Source: Nocardia xishanensis NBRC 101358
Lineage (GTDB): Bacteria; Actinomycetota; Actinomycetes; Mycobacteriales; Mycobacteriaceae
Reading direction: 5' to 3'
DNA: 64,000 nucleotides
Assembly (NCBI RefSeq): GCF_001613365.1
Contig: NZ_BDCF01000026.1
Span: 35,318 to 99,317 of the forward strand
Of the stretch, positions 63,749-64,000 are shown piece after piece. Below the pieces are notes generated by a model. The model was not told where the DNA came from. It searched no databases and saw nothing but the letters and a program-made list of their open reading frames with translations. Both the position numbers and the translations under genes were made by a program. Numbering within the stretch: position 1 is the first letter of the stretch; the number at the start of each line of letters is the position of its first letter.

Positions 63749-64000
63749 TGGGTTCCTTCCGTTGCGGGATCTCACACCGTTCTATCAGCGCACGCAGCAT
63801 GGCAACACCCGCCGATTCCAGGGGCGACTCGACGACCATCGACCGCGGCCCCTTCCTCATCGACCGGTCAGATCCCGGTCCAGTACGGCGAGTTGGGCTC
63901 GCACCTGTGCGTACAGCGACGAATCTCGGTCCAGCGAAGCTGGATAGGCCGCCCACGTCGCGGCCGTCTACGGAGGCTATCCACCAGCCGAGGATGGCCG
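63749..64000. other. Unresolved window end
   Basis: About 250 bases. A minus-strand frame ending near 63865 (SLYAQVRAQLAVLDRDLTGR) may be the end of a gene that starts beyond the window, but a stop upstream in that frame near 63963 weakens this. Nothing is supported with confidence. Confidence 0.3.

Overview
This is a GC-rich stretch of an actinobacterial chromosome. A Nocardia/Rhodococcus/Mycobacterium-type host is likely, because the window combines a three-subunit pnt transhydrogenase, a PknK-like Ser/Thr kinase-ATPase, F420-type luciferase-like oxidoreductases, an FprB-like ferredoxin-reductase fusion, a four-gene conservon and many acyl-CoA genes under TetR/GntR control. Assignment to a genus is inference. 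No rRNA, tRNA or CRISPR was seen.

Layout. 1-2.6 kb: the 3' end of pntAA, then pntAB and pntB, closed by two look-alike hairpins. 2.8-7.3 kb: TetR regulators, a MaoC hydratase and a FabG-like reductase, with an IS5-type element inserted in the stop codon of one tetR. 7.6-12 kb: a kinase-NB-ARC regulator and a luciferase-like monooxygenase. 12-25.9 kb: acyl-CoA catabolic operons (SDR, [2Fe-2S] ferredoxin, acyl-CoA dehydrogenases, aminoglycoside-phosphotransferase-like proteins, thiolase, fused CaiB transferase) with TetR and GntR regulators and recognisable candidate operators. 26-31.5 kb: a cytochrome P450 followed by a conservon (NIT-type sensor kinase, roadblock, DUF742, small GTPase). 31.5-37.3 kb: a decayed tetR, an SDR/phosphotransferase/acyl-CoA dehydrogenase operon, then an AT-richer patch with fragments and an SRPBCC protein. 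37.3-48.7 kb: a PucR regulator, a Baeyer-Villiger-like monooxygenase, a hydrolase, two acyl-CoA ligases, a thiolase and a two-subunit PHA synthase with a depolymerase-like hydrolase. 48.7-49.7 kb: a frameshifted second copy of the 11-kb luciferase-like gene.

The standout is 49.8-60.8 kb, a nickel-pincer-nucleotide (NPN) locus. On the minus strand, eight genes overlap by 1, 4 or 8 bases: tetR, a ferredoxin/BFD protein, a divergent LarA-like protein, a luciferase-like oxidoreductase, a NadC-like protein, a CinA/MoCF-like protein, larB and larE. A NiCoT nickel permease follows 57 bases later. Divergently from tetR run larC (one unbroken frame) and a ferredoxin-ferredoxin:NADP reductase fusion. 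Known Lar chemistry makes NPN from nicotinic acid adenine dinucleotide (LarB), inserts two sulfurs (LarE) and then nickel (LarC) to serve LarA enzymes. Here that core sits with nickel import, two extra genes whose relatives act on pyridine or pterin-type nucleotides, and three redox proteins. The LarA-like protein keeps the cofactor lysine and two histidines at exact LarA spacing but lacks LarA's other catalytic histidine and its cofactor-binding arginine. I infer a nickel enzyme of new specificity, probably coupled to ferredoxin or F420 redox chemistry, with its own pyridine-nucleotide supply branch.

60.8-64 kb: an ISL3-family element with a frameshifted transposase, a broken GNAT gene, a small secreted protein and an unresolved end.
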